Assembly (NCBI GenBank): GCA_964035575.1
Contig: OZ037872.1
Location: 806,001-870,000, forward strand
Direction: 5' to 3'
Length of the DNA: 64,000 bases
Source of the DNA: Rhynchopus sp. YZ270_cl-10
Lineage: Eukaryota; Euglenozoa; Diplonemea; Diplonemida; Diplonemidae
Of this stretch, positions 1 to 12,206 are shown piece by piece. Position numbers and translations under genes: made by a program. Positions within the stretch are counted from its first letter, which is position 1. Each line of letters opens with the position of its first letter. A model generated the notes under the pieces. That model did no database searches and was not told the DNA's origin. It worked only from the letters and a program-made list of their open reading frames with translations.

Positions 1-3000
1 CGTGTGTCTAAAACGCAAGCGTTCTATCGCGCTGTTTTCGTGTGTCTAAAACGCACGCGTTCTATCGCGCTGTTTTCGTGTGTCTAAAACGCAAGCGTTC
101 TATCGCGCTGTTTTCGTGTGTCTAAAACGCAAGCGTTGTATCGCGCTGTTTTCGTGTGTCTAAAACGCAAGCGTTCTATCGCGCTGTTTTCGTGTGTCTA
201 AAACGCAAGCGTTGTATCGCGCTGTTTTCGTGTGTCTAAAACGCAAGCGTTCTATCGCGCTGTTTTCGTTTGTCTAAAACGCAACCGTTCTATCGCGCTG
301 TTTTCGTGTGTCTAAAACGCAAGCGTTCTATCGCGCTGTTTTCGTGTGTCTAAAACGCAACCGTTCTATCGCGCTGTTTTCGTGTGTCTAAAACGCACGC
401 GTTCTATCGCGCTGTTTTCGTGTGTCTAAAACGCAAGCGTTCTATCGCGCTGTTTTCGTGTGTCTAAAACTCACGCGTTCTATCGCGCTGTTTTCGTGTG
501 TCTAAAACGCAACCGTTCTATCGCGCTGTTTTCGTGTGTCTAAAACGCAAGCGTTCTATCGCGCTGTTTTCGTGTGTCTAAAACTCACGCGTTCTATCGC
601 GCTGTTTTCGTGTGTCTAAAACGCACGCGTTCTATCGCGCTGTTTTCGTGTGTCTAAAACGCAAGCGTTCTATCGCGCTGTTTTCGTGTGTCTAAAACGC
701 AAGCGTTCTATCGCGCTGTTTTCGTGAGTCTAAAACGCAACCGTTCTATCGCGCTGTTTTCGTGTGTCTAAAACGCAAGCGTTCTATCGCGCTGTTTTCG
801 TGTGTCTAAAACGCAAGCGTTCTATCGCGCTGTTTTCGTGTGTCTAAAACTCACGCGTTCTATCGCGCTGTTTTCGTGTGTCTAAAACGCACGCGTTCTA
901 TCGCGCTGTTTTCGTGTGTCTAAAACGCAAGCGTTCTATCGCGCTGTTTTCGTGTGTCTAAAACGCAAGCGTTCTATCGCGCTGTTTTCGTTTGTCTAAA
1001 ACGCAAGCGTTCTATCGCGCTGTTTTCGTGTGTCTAAAACGCACGCGTTCTATCGCGCTGTTTTCGTGTGTCTAAAACGCAAGCGTTCTGTCGCGCTGTT
1101 TCGTGTGTCTAAAACGCACGCGTTCTCTCGCGCTATTTCGTGTGTCTAAAACGCAACCGTTCTATCGCGCTGTTTCGTGTGTCTAAAACGCAAGCGTTCT
1201 ATCGCGCTGTTTTCGTGTGTCTAAAACGCACGCGTTCTATCGCGCTGTTTTCGTGTGTCTAAAACGCAACCGTTGTATCGCGCTGTTTTAGTGTGTCTAA
1301 AACGCAAGCGTTCTATCGCGCTGTATTCGTGTGTCTAAAACGCACGCGTTCTATCGCGCTGTTTTCGTGTGTCTAAAACGCAAGCGTTGTATCGCGCTGT
1401 TTTCGTGTGTCTAAAACGCAAGCGTTCTATCGCGCTGTTTTCGTGTGTCTAAAACTCACGCGTTCTATCGCGCTGTTTTCGTGTGTCTAAAACGCACGCG
1501 TTCTATCGCGCTGTTTTCGTGTGTCTAAAACTCACGCGTTCTATCGCGCTGTTTTCGTGTGTCTAAAACGCAAGCGTTCTATCGCGCTGTTTTCGTGTGT
1601 CTAAAACGCAACCGTTCTATCGCGCTGTTTCGTGTGTCTAAAACGCAAGCGTTCTATCGCGCTGTTTTCGTGTGTCTAAAACTCACGCGTTCTATCGCGC
1701 TGTTTTCGTGTGTCTAAAACGCAACCGTTCTATCGCGCTGTTTTCGTGTGTCTAAAACGCAAGCGTTCTATCGCGCTGTTTTCGTGTGTCTAAAACGCAA
1801 CCGTTCTATCGCGCTGTTTCGTGTGTCTAAAACGCAACCGTTCTATCGCGCTGTTTTCGTGTGTCTAAAACGCAAGCGTTCTATCGCGCTGTTTTCGTGT
1901 GTCTAAAACTCACGCGTTCTATCGCGCTGTTTTCGTGTGTCTAAAACGCAAGCGTTCTATCGCGCTGTTTTCGTGTGTCTAAAACTCACGCGTTCTATCG
2001 CGCTGTTTTCGTGTGTCTAAAACGCACGCGTTCTATCGCGCTGTTTTCGTTTGTCTAAAACGCAAGCGTTCTATCGCGCTGTTTTCGTGTGTCTAAAACT
2101 CACGCGTTCTATCGCGCTGTTTTCGTGTGTCTAAAACGCAAGCGTTCTATCGCGCTGTTTTCGTGTGTCTAAAACTCACGCGTTCTATCGCGCTGTTTTC
2201 GTGTGTCTAAAACGCACGCGTTCTATCGCGCTGTTTTCGTTTGTCTAAAACGCAAGCGTTCTATCGCGCTGTTTTCGTGTGTCTAAAACGCAAGCGTTCT
2301 ATCGCGCTGTTTTCGTGTGTCTAAAACTCACGCGTTCTATCGCGCTGTTTTCGTGTGTCTAAAACGCACGCGTTCTATCGCGCTGTTTTCGTTTGTCTAA
2401 AACGCAAGCGTTCTATCGCGCTGTTTTCGTGTGTCTAAAACGCAACCGTTCTATCGCGCTGTTTTCGTGTGTCTAAAACTCACGCGTTCTATCGCGCTGT
2501 TTTCGTGTGTCTAAAACGCAACCGTTCTATCGCGCTGTTTTCGTGTGTCTAAAACGCAAGCGTTGTATCGCGCTGTTTTCGTGTGTCTAAAACGCAACCG
2601 TTCTATCGCGCTGTTTTCGTGTGTCTAAAACGCAAGCGTTGTATCGCGCTGTTTTCGTGTGTCTAAAACGCAAGCGTTCTATCGCGCTGTTTTCGTGTGT
2701 CTAAAACGCAACCGTTCTATCGCGCTGTTTTCGTGTGTCTAAAACGCAAGCGTTCTATCGCGCTGTTTTCGTGTGTCTAAAACGCAAGCGTTCTATCGCG
2801 CTGTTTTCGTGTGTCTAAAACTCACGCGTTCTATCGCGCTGTTTTCGTGTGTCTAAAACGCACGCGTTCTATCGCGCTGTTTTCGTGTGTCTAAAACGCA
2901 AGCGTTCTATCGCGCTGTTTTCGTTTGTCTAAAACGCAAGCGTTCTATCGCGCTGTTTTCGTGTGTCTAAAACGCAAGCGTTCTATCGCGCTGTTTTCGT

Positions 3001-6000
3001 GTGTCTAAAACGCACGCGTTCTATCGCGCTGTTTTCGTGTGTCTAAAACGCAAGCGTTCTATCGCGCTGTTTTCGTTTGTCTAAAACGCAAGCGTTCTAT
3101 CGCGCTGTTTTCGTGTGTCTAAAACGCACGCGTTCTATCGCGCTGTTTTCGTGTGTCTAAAACGCAAGCGTTCTATCGCGCTGTTTTCGTTTGTCTAAAA
3201 CGCAAGCGTTCTATCGCGCTGTTTTCGTGTGTCTAAAACGCAACCGTTCTATCGCGCTGTTTCGTGTGTCTAAAACGCAAGCGTTCTATCGCGCTGTTTT
3301 CGTGTGTCTAAAACGCACGCGTTCTATCGCGCTGTTTTCGTGTGTCTAAAACGCAAGCGTTCTATCGCGCTGTTTTCGTGTGTCTAAAACGCAAGCGTTG
3401 TATCGCGCTGTTTTCGTGTGTCTAAAACGCAAGCGTTCTATCGCGCTGTTTTCGTGTGTCTAAAACGCAAGCGTTGTATCGCGCTGTTTTCGTGTGTCTA
3501 AAACGCAAGCGTTCTATCGCGCTGTTTTCGTTTGTCTAAAACGCAACCGTTCTATCGCGCTGTTTTCGTGTGTCTAAAACGCAAGCGTTCTATCGCGCTG
3601 TTTTCGTGTGTCTAAAACGCAACCGTTCTATCGCGCTGTTTTCGTGTGTCTAAAACGCACGCGTTCTATCGCGCTGTTTTCGTGTGTCTAAAACGCAAGC
3701 GTTCTATCGCGCTGTTTTCGTGTGTCTAAAACTCACGCGTTCTATCGCGCTGTTTTCGTGTGTCTAAAACGCAACCGTTCTATCGCGCTGTTTTCGTGTG
3801 TCTAAAACGCAAGCGTTCTATCGCGCTGTTTTCGTGTGTCTAAAACTCACGCGTTCTATCGCGCTGTTTTCGTGTGTCTAAAACGCACGCGTTCTATCGC
3901 GCTGTTTTCGTGTGTCTAAAACGCAAGCGTTCTATCGCGCTGTTTTCGTGTGTCTAAAACGCAAGCGTTCTATCGCGCTGTTTTCGTGAGTCTAAAACGC
4001 AACCGTTCTATCGCGCTGTTTTCGTGTGTCTAAAACGCAAGCGTTCTATCGCGCTGTTTTCGTGTGTCTAAAACGCAAGCGTTCTATCGCGCTGTTTTCG
4101 TGTGTCTAAAACTCACGCGTTCTATCGCGCTGTTTTCGTGTGTCTAAAACGCACGCGTTCTATCGCGCTGTTTTCGTGTGTCTAAAACGCAAGCGTTCTA
4201 TCGCGCTGTTTTCGTGTGTCTAAAACGCAAGCGTTCTATCGCGCTGTTTTCGTTTGTCTAAAACGCAAGCGTTCTATCGCGCTGTTTTCGTGTGTCTAAA
4301 ACGCAACCGTTCTATCGCGCTGTTTCGTGTGTCTAAAACGCAAGCGTTCTATCGCGCTGTTTTCGTGTGTCTAAAACGCAAGCGTTGTATCGCGCTGTTT
4401 TCGTGTGTCTAAAACGCAAGCGTTCTATCGCGCTGTTTTCGTGTGTCTAAAACGCAAGCGTTCTATCGCGCTGTTTTCGTGTGTCTAAAACGCAAGCGTT
4501 GTATCGCGCTGTTTTCGTGTGTCTAAAACGCAATCGTTCTATCGCGCTGTTTTCGTGTGTCTAAAACGCAAGCGTTCTATCGCGCTGTTTTCGTGTGTCT
4601 AAAACGCAACCGTTCTATCGCGCTGTTTTCGTGTGTCTAAAACTCACGCGTTCTATCGCGCTGTTTTCGTGTGTCTAAAACTCACGCGTTCTATCGCGCT
4701 GTTTTCGTGTGTCTAAAACGCACGCGTTCTATCGCGCTGTTTTCGTTTGTCTAAAACGCAAGCGTTCTATCGCGCTGTTTTCGTGTGTCTAAAACGCAAG
4801 CGTTCTATCGCGCTGTTTTCGTGTGTCAAAAACGCACGCGTTCTATCGCGCTGTTTTCGTGTGTCTAAAACGCAAGCGTTGTATCGCGCTGTTTTCGTGT
4901 GTCTAAAACGCAAGCGTTCTATCGCGCTGTTTTCGTGTGTCTAAAACGCAAGCGTTCTATCGCGCTGTTTTCGTGTGTCTAAAACGCAAGCGTTCTATCG
5001 CGCTGTTTTCGTGTGTCTAAAACGCACGCGTTCTATCGCGCTGTTTTCGTGTGTCTAAAACGCAAGCGTTCTATCGCGCTGTTTTCGTGTGTCTAAAACG
5101 CAAGCGTTCTATCGCGCTGTTTTCGTGTGTCTAAAACGCACGCGTTCTCTGGCGCTGTTTTCGTGTGTCTAAAACGCAAGCGTTCTATCGCGCTGTTTTC
5201 GTGTGTCTAAAACGCAAGCGTTCTATCGCGCTGTTTTCGTGTGTCTAAAACGCACGCGTTCTCTGGCGCTGTTTTCGTGTGTCTAAAACGCAACCGTTCT
5301 ATCGCGCTGTTTTCGTGTGTCTAAAACGCATGCGTTCTATCGCGCTGTTTTCGTGTGTCTAAAACGCAAGCGTTCTATCGCGCTGTTTTCGTGTGTCTAA
5401 AACGCAAGCGTTCTATCGCGCTGTTTCGTGTGTCTAAAACGCACGCGTTCTATCGCGCTGTTTTCGTGTGTCTAAAACGCAAGCGTTCTATCGCGCTGTT
5501 TTCGTGTGTCTAAAACGCAAGCGTTCTATCGCGCTGTTTCGTGTGTCTAAAACGCACGCGTTCTATCGCGCTGTTTTCGTGTGTCTAAAACGCACGCGTT
5601 CTATCGCGCTGTTTTCGTGTGTCTAAAACGCACGCGTTCTATCGCGCTGTTTTCGTGTGTCTAAAACGCAAGCGTTGTATCGCGCTGTTTTCGTGTGTCT
5701 AAAACGCACGCGTTCTATCGCGCTGTTTTCGTGTGTCTAAAACGCAAGCGTTGTATCGCGCTGTTTTCGTGTGTCTAAAACGCAAGCGTTCTATCGCGCT
5801 GTTTTCGTGTGTCTAAAACGCACGCGTTCTATCGCGCTGTTTTCGTGTGTCTAAAACGCACGCGTTCTATCGCGCTGTTTCGTGTGTCTAAAACGCACGC
5901 GTTCTCTGGCGCTGTTTTCGTGTGTCTAAAACGCACGCGTTCTATCGCGCTGTTTTCGTGTGTCTAAAACGCAACCGTTCTATCGCGCTGTTTTCGTGTG

Positions 6001-9000
6001 TCTAAAACGCACTCGTTCTGTCGCGCTGTTTCGTGTGTCTAAAACGCAAGCGTTCTATCGCGCTGTTTTCGTGTGTCTAAAACGCAAGCGTTCTGTCGCG
6101 CTGTTTCGTGTGTCAAAAACGCAAGCGTTCTATCGCGCTGTTTTCGTGTGTCTAAAACGCAAGCGTTCTATCGCGCTGTTTTCGTGTGTCTAAAACTCAC
6201 GCGTTCTATCGCGCTGTTTTCGTGTGTCTAAAACGCACGCGTTCTATCGCGCTGTTTTCGTTTGTCTAAAACGCAAGCGTTCTATCGCGCTGTTTTCGTG
6301 TGTCTAAAACGCACGCGTTCTATCGCGCTGTTTTCGTGTGTCTAAAACGCACGCGTTCTATCGCGCTGTTTTCGTTTGTCTAAAACGCAAGCGTTCTATC
6401 GCGCTGTTTTCGTGTGTCTAAAACGCAAGCGTTGTATCGCGCTGTTTTCGTGTGTCTAAAACTCACGCGTTCTATCGCGCTGTTTTCGTGTGTCTAAAAC
6501 GCAAGCGTTCTATCGCGCTGTTTTCGTGTGTCTAAAACGCAAGCGTTGTATCGCGCTGTTTTCGTGTGTCTAAAACGCAAGCGTTCTATCGCGCTGTTTT
6601 CGTGTGTCTAAAACGCAAGCGTTGTATCGCGCTGTTTTCGTGTGTCTAAAACGCAAGCGTTCTATCGCGCTGTTTTCGTGTGTCTAAAACGCAACCGTTC
6701 TATCGCGCTGTTTTCGTGTGTCTAAAACGCAAGCGTTCTATCGCGCTGTTTTCGTGTGTCTAAAACTCACGCGTTCTATCGCGCTGTTTTCGTGTGTCTA
6801 AAACGCACGCGTTCTATCGCGCTGTTTTCGTTTGTCTAAAACGCAAGCGTTCTATCGCGCTGTTTTCGTGTGTCTAAAACGCAACCGTTCTATCGCGCTG
6901 TTTCGTGTGTCTAAAACGCAAGCGTTCTATCGCGCTGTTTTCGTGTGTCTAAAACGCAACCGTTCTATCGCGCTGTTTTCGTGTGTCTAAAACGCAACCG
7001 TTCTATCGCGCTGTTTCGTGTGTCTAAAACGCAAGCGTTCTATCGCGCTGTTTTCGTGTGTCTAAAACTCACGCGTTCTATCGCGCTGTTTTCGTGTGTC
7101 TAAAACGCAACCGTTCTATCGCGCTGTTTTCGTGTGTCTAAAACGCAAGCGTTCTATCGCGCTGTTTTCGTGTGTCTAAAACGCAACCGTTCTATCGCGC
7201 TGTTTTCGTGTGTCTAAAACGCACGCGTTCTATCGCGCTGTTTTCGTGTGTCTAAAACGCAAGCGTTCTATCGCGCTGTTTTCGTGTGTCTAAAACGCAC
7301 GCGTTCTATCGCGCTGTTTTCGTGTGTCTAAAACGCAACCGTTCTATCGCGCTGTTTTCGTGTGTCTAAAACGCACGCGTTCTATCGCGCTGTTTTCGTG
7401 TGTCTAAAACGCAAGCGTTCTGTCGCGCTGTTTCGTGTGTCTAAAACGCACGCGTTCTATCGCGCTGTTTTCGTGTGTCTAAAACGCACGCGTTCTATCG
7501 CGCTGTTTTCGTGTGTCTAAAACGCACGCGTTCTATCGCGCTGTTTTCGTGTGTCTAAAACGCAAGCGTTCTATCGCGCTGTTTTCGTGTGTCTAAAACG
7601 CAAGCGTTGTATCGCGCTGTTTTCGTGTGTCTAAAACGCAAGCGTTCTATCGCGCTGTTTTCGTGTGTCTAAAACGCAAGCGTTCTATCGCGCTGTTTTC
7701 GTGTGTCTAAAACGCAAGCGTTCTATCGCGCTGTTTTCGTGTGTCTAAAACGCAAGCGTTCTATCGCGCTGTTTTCGTGTGTCTAAAACGCAACCGTTCT
7801 ATCGCGCTGTTTTCGTGTGTCTAAAACGCAAGCGTTCTATCGCGCTGTTTTCGTGTGTCTAAAACGCAACCGTTCTATCGCGCTGTTTTCGTGTGTCTAA
7901 AACGCACGCGTTCTATCGCGCTGTTTTCGTGTGTCTAAAACGCTCTGGCGCTGTTTTCGTGTGTCTAAAACGCACGCGTTCTATCGCGCTGTTTTCGTGT
8001 GTCTAAAACGCACGCGTTCTATCGCGCTGTTTCGTGTGTCTAAAACGCATGCGTTCTATCGCGCTGTTTCGTGTGTCTAAAACGCAAGCGTTCTATCGCG
8101 CTGTTTTCGTGTGTCTAAAACGCAAGCGTTCTATCGCGCTGTTTTCGTGTGTCTAAAACGCAACCGTTCTATCGCGCTGTTTTCGTGTGTCTAAAACGCA
8201 CGCGTTCTATCGCGCTGTTTTCGTGTGTCTAAAACGCACGCGTTCTATCGCGCTGTTTCGTGTGTCTAAAACGCATGCGTTCTATCGCGCTGTTTCGTGT
8301 GTCTAAAACGCAAGCGTTCTATCGCGCTGTTTTCGTGTGTCTAAAACGCACGCGTTCTATCGCGCTGTTTTCGTGTGTCTAAAACGCACGCGTTCTATCG
8401 CGCTGTTTCGTGTGTCTAAAACGCATGCGTTCTATCGCGCTGTTTCGTGTGTCTAAAACGCACGCGTTCTATCGCGCTGTTTCGTGTGTCTAAAACGCAT
8501 GCGTTCTATCGCGCTGTTTTCGTGTGTCTAAAACGCACGCGTTCTATCGCGCTGTTTTCGTGTGTCTAAAACGCTCTGGCGCTGTTTTCGTGTGTCTAAA
8601 ACGCAACCGTTCTATCGCGCTGTTTCGTGTGTCTAAAACGCACGCGTTCTATCGCGCTGTTTTCGTGTGTCTAAAACGCATGCGTTCTATCGCGCTGTTT
8701 CGTGTGTCTAAAACGCACGCGTTCTATCGCGCTGTTTCGTGTGTCTAAAACGCACGCGTTCTATCGCGCTGTTTTCGTGTCTCTAAAACGCATGCGTTCT
8801 ATCGCGCTGTTTCGTGTGTCTAAAACGCACGCGTTCTATCGCGCTGTTTCGTGTGTCTAAAACGCATGCGTTCTATCGCGCTGTTTCGTGTGTCTAAAAC
8901 GCACGCGTTCTATCGCGCTGTTTCGTGTGTCTAAAACGCATGCGTTCTATCGCGCTGTTTTCGTGTGTCTAAAACGCATGCGTTCTATCGCGCTGTTTTC

Positions 9001-10923
9001 GTGTGTCTAAAACGCACGCGTTCTATCGCGCTGTTTTCGTGTGTCTAAAACGCTCTGGCGCTGTTTTCGTGTGTCTAAAACGCAACCGTTCTATCGCGCT
9101 GTTTCGTGTGTCTAAAACGCACGCGTTCTATCGCGCTGTTTTCGTGTGTCTAAAACGCAACCGTTCTATCGCGCTGTTTCGTGTGTCTAAAACGCACGCG
9201 TTCTATCGCGCTGTTTTCGTGTCTCTAAAACGCATGCGTTCTATCGCGCTGTTTCGTGTGTCTAAAACGCACGCGTTCTATCGCGCTGTTTTCGTGTGTC
9301 TAAAACGCATGCGTTCTATCGCGCTGTTTTCGTGTGTCTAAAACGCAACCGTTCTAGCGCGCTGTTTTCGTGTGTCTAAAACGCAAGCGTTCTATCGCGC
9401 TGTTTTCGTGTGTCTAAAACGCCCGCGTTCTATCGCGCTGTTTCGTGTGTCTAAAACGCAACCGTTCTATCGCGCTGTTTTCGTGTGTCTAAAACGCACG
9501 CGTTCTATCGCGCTGTTTTCGTGTGTCTAAAACGCACGCGTTCTATCGCGCTGTTTTCGTGTGTCTAAAACGCACGCGTTCTATCGCGTTGTTTTCGTGT
9601 GTCTAAAACGCACGCGTTCTATCGCGCTGTTTTCGTGTGTCTAAAACGCAAGCGTTCTATCGCGCTGTTTTCGTGTGTCTAAAACGCACGCGTTCTATCT
9701 CGCTGTTTTCGTGTGTCTAAAACGCACGCGTTCTATCGCGCTGTTTTCGTGTGTCTAAAACGCACGCGTTCTATCGCGCTGTTTTCGTGTGTCTAAAACG
9801 CACGCGTTCTATCGCGCTGTTTTCGTGTGTCTAAAACGCATGCGTTCTATCGCGCTGTTTCGTGTGTCTAAAACGCAAGCGTTCTATCGCGCTGTTTTCG
9901 TGTGTCTAAAACGCATGCGTTCTATCGCGCTGTTTCGTGTGTCTAAAACGCAAGCGTTCTATCGCGCTGTTTTCGTGTGTCTAAAACGCATGCGTTCTAT
10001 CGCGCTGTTTCGTGTGTCTAAAACGCATGCGTTCTATCGCGCTGTTTCGTGTGTCTAAAACGCAAGCGTTCTATCGCGCTGTTTTCGTGTGTCTAAAACG
10101 CATGCGTTCTATCGCGCTGTTTCGTGTGTCTAAAACGCAAGCGTTCTATCGCGCTGTTTTCGTGTGTCTAAATCGCATGCGTTCTATCGCGCTGTTTTCG
10201 TTTGTCTAAAACGCAACCGTTCTAGCGCGCTGTTTTCGTGTGTCTAAAACGCAAGCGTTCTATCGCGCTGTTTTCGTGTGTCTAAAACGCCCGCGTTCTA
10301 TCGCGCTGTTTCGTGTGTCTAAAACGCAACCGTTCTATCGCGCTGTTTTCGTGTGTCTAAAACGCACGCGTTCTATCGCGCTGTTTTCGTGTGTCTAAAA
10401 CGCATGCGTTCTATCGCGCTGTTTTCGTGTGTCTAAAACGCAACCGTTCTGTCGCGCTGTTTCGTGTGTCTAAAACGCAACCGTTCTGTCGCGCTGTTTT
10501 CGTGTGTCTAAAACGCACGCGTTCTATCGCGCTGTTTTCGTGTGTCTAAAACGCAACCGTTCTATCGCGCTGTTTTCGTGTGTCTAAAACGCAAGCGTTC
10601 TATCGCGCTGTTTTCGTGTGTCTAAAACGCAAGCGTTCTATCGCGCTGTTTTCGTGTGTCTAAAACGCAAGCGTTCTATCGCGCTGTTTTCGTGCGTCTC
10701 AAACGTACGCGTTCTATCGCGCTGTTTTCGTGTGTCTAAAACGCAACCGTTCTGTCGCGCTGTTTTCGTGTGTCTAAAACGCACGCGTTCTATCGCGCTG
10801 TTTCGTGTGTCTAAAACGCAACCGTTCTATCGCGCTGTTTCGTGTGTCTAAAACGCAAGCGTTCTATCGCGCTGTTTCGTGTGTCTAAAACGCAAGCGTT
10901 ATGTCGCGCTGTTTTCGTGTGTC
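1..10923. repeat. 38-bp satellite array, about 287 monomers
   Basis: This is a head-to-tail array of a 38-bp monomer (starts CGTGTGTCTAAAACGC, ends CGCGCTGTTTT). A minority of monomers are 37 bp, with TTT in place of TTTT. Each monomer carries a short inverted repeat, AACGC-NN-GCGTT. Most variation between monomers falls in the centre of that palindrome: GCAAGCG, GCACGCG, GCAACCG, TCACGCG and GCATGCG. The TCACGCG type is found only left of about 7.1 kb. The GCATGCG type, which makes a perfect 12-bp palindrome, is seen once near 5.3 kb and is then common from about 8.0 to 10.4 kb. Monomers with an internal deletion (CGCTCTGGCGC) occur near 7.94, 8.57 and 9.05 kb. Since 38 is not a multiple of 3 and one frame reads TAA in each monomer, open stretches are short and not coding. 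The array starts before the window. A centromeric, subtelomeric or heterochromatic role is possible but not shown. Confidence 0.97.
3263..4302 (+). repeat. Higher-order duplication of satellite block 1-1040
   Basis: The pattern of rare monomer variants in 1-1040 recurs in the same order at an offset of exactly 3262 bp. The GTTTGTC monomer at 267 matches the one at 3529. The unique GTGAGTC monomer at 723 matches 3985. The pairs of GTTGTATCG monomers near 130/210 match those near 3395/3470. The copies part at about 1040 and 4302. The left limit is cut by the window edge, so the block may be longer. Confidence 0.85.
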
Positions 10924-10981
10924 AGAAAACCACAAACATGGTCGGGTTCGGAAAGCCACCAGCTCGGGTCACAAAGCTACA

Positions 10982-11101
10982 TCCCTCCCCCCCTTGGCCC
11001 TCGGGCTGCCCTTTCGGGAGGTCAGGGCCCCCTCGGGCCTTCGGCCCTCGTGGTGCCCTGACCTCCCTCAAGGGCGCCCTCGGGCTCTGGCGGGAGGGAG
11101 G
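10982..11101. repeat. GC-rich nested foldback next to the satellite
   Basis: A long imperfect inverted repeat sits 60 bp after the last satellite monomer. Its core is GGGAGGTCAGGGC (11016) facing GCCCTGACCTCCC (ends 11067), with an inner GGGCC-TTC-GGCCC hairpin. Outer arms TCCCTCCC and GGGAGGGA frame it. The strong GC content contrasts with the AT-rich sequence that follows. It could mark an array boundary or be the remnant of a foldback element. Confidence 0.7.
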
Positions 11102-11242
11102 GAAATAGCTATTCCGCAAAAAATCGTTTTTTTTTCGTCGGGGAAGTCTCTGTAGAAGTTTTCTCGTGGCTTATTTGGATATTTGGGTGATACCGGTCGC
11201 TTTGCGACCAGGCACGCCTACTTAGTTGGATTTCTTTAAATA

Positions 11243-11823
11243 CAGTGTGTCCCGGAATTTATGTCACCTGGCAACATTTTTTAAAAATAAGCAAAATTTG
11301 GCTTGGTATTTTTCAAAATCAAAAAGTAATCACCCGTTGTTAAGGGTGATGTGGTGAACACAGAGGCCACCAGGGAAGGGATGCGGCTACAGGGTGTATC
11401 TCTGATCGTTGATGGCGGGAAGGTCTATGACGAGGTGGGGATACTGCTTGGGGTTTCACAGCGCACCTCGAAGAGGTGGGCGAAGCAGTATGAGCTGGTG
11501 AGCGCAGATTTTCGGACAAGCCAGGGAGGGGACGATAGAGATCACCTCTAGACCCAGAATAAGGTGGTTAAGCAGTGGCGGGACAATGTGTTTTTACTTC
11601 ATTACGTGCCTGCGTCCTAGGGTCGTTTACACTGTCCACTATCCACCTCACTTATACTTTTTGTAGACCCTTTTTTTTTGCAAAAAAGGGTTCTTGCAAT
11701 GTAAATATTTCACCCCCAACACACTTTTTATTCACGACAAGGTGAAAACTGTCACGAAATTTTTCGACTTTTGCATATTTTTACAAAAATGTCGCCAGGT
11801 GACATTAATTCTGGGACACACTG
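11243..11823. mobile_element. Tc1/mariner-type remnant with about 58-bp terminal inverted repeats
   Basis: The ends are near-perfect inverted repeats. The left end begins CAGTGTGTCCCGGAATTTAT at 11243. The right end, read in reverse complement from 11823, begins CAGTGTGTCCCAGAATTAAT. Similarity continues through GTCACCTGGC and the following T/A-rich stretch for about 58 bp, with a few mismatches and one indel. A TA dinucleotide precedes the left end, as expected for TA-targeting Tc1/mariner elements. The matching position on the right reads CA, so that target copy seems to have mutated. At 581 bp the element is far too short for a full transposase and keeps only an N-terminal fragment (see 11351-11551). 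It is therefore a deleted, non-autonomous copy. Confidence 0.85.
11351..11551 (+). pseudogene. Transposase N-terminal helix-turn-helix fragment
   Basis: This 66-residue open frame lies inside the Tc1/mariner-type remnant. Its middle reads like the N-terminal helix-turn-helix of Tc1/mariner-type transposases: a first helix, then ILLGVSQRTSKRWAKQYE, which resembles the usual LGVS..TV.RW pattern. The frame ends soon after, and no DDE/D catalytic domain follows before the right terminal repeat. It is a fragment, not a working gene. The family match rests on this short motif plus the terminal repeats. Confidence 0.6.
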
Positions 11824-12206
11824 CATATATTTCAAGATCTGGGTTTTCAGCAAATCCTTCGAGAGGTCCTTCTTCGTCCCCACCCCCTACCCCTACCCAC
11901 CCTTGTTATATTTGCACGTTGTTTTCGGTTGCCACCACCGCACATACCGCTCCCTCCGATGTTTATCCCCCTGACGGGAAGTTATGCTTAGGTAGCTTGG
12001 GTATGGACATAGATTTTGTACATGAACGGAGTGTCCGGACTTTTTATTTTGTTGGCACCCTCCCTTCCCCACTTTCCCTCTTAACCAAACATCAGCTACC
12101 AGCCACACAGGGTGGGTGTAAGGGGTGGGTACGTCAAGTTTGGACAGAGCCGTGTCGCCTCCCCGAATTAAACCATGCGAACTTAGCAAACAAAGTTTTG
12201 CACACA
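11824..12206. other. Spacer upstream of the ceramide synthase gene
   Basis: The frame of the following gene stays open back into the transposon end, but this stretch does not read like protein from the family. It carries a C/T-rich tract at about 11870-11910 that could serve RNA processing. Nothing else is recognised. Confidence 0.5.

Noticed and set aside
4747-10851. Open frames of 65-112 residues (MSKTQAFYRAVFV type)
   Set aside because: They are translations of the 38-bp satellite, which has a stop in one frame of every monomer; there is no non-repeat protein content.
1-10923. Regular direct repeats like a CRISPR array
   Set aside because: The monomers abut without unique spacers and the surrounding genes are eukaryotic; this is a satellite.
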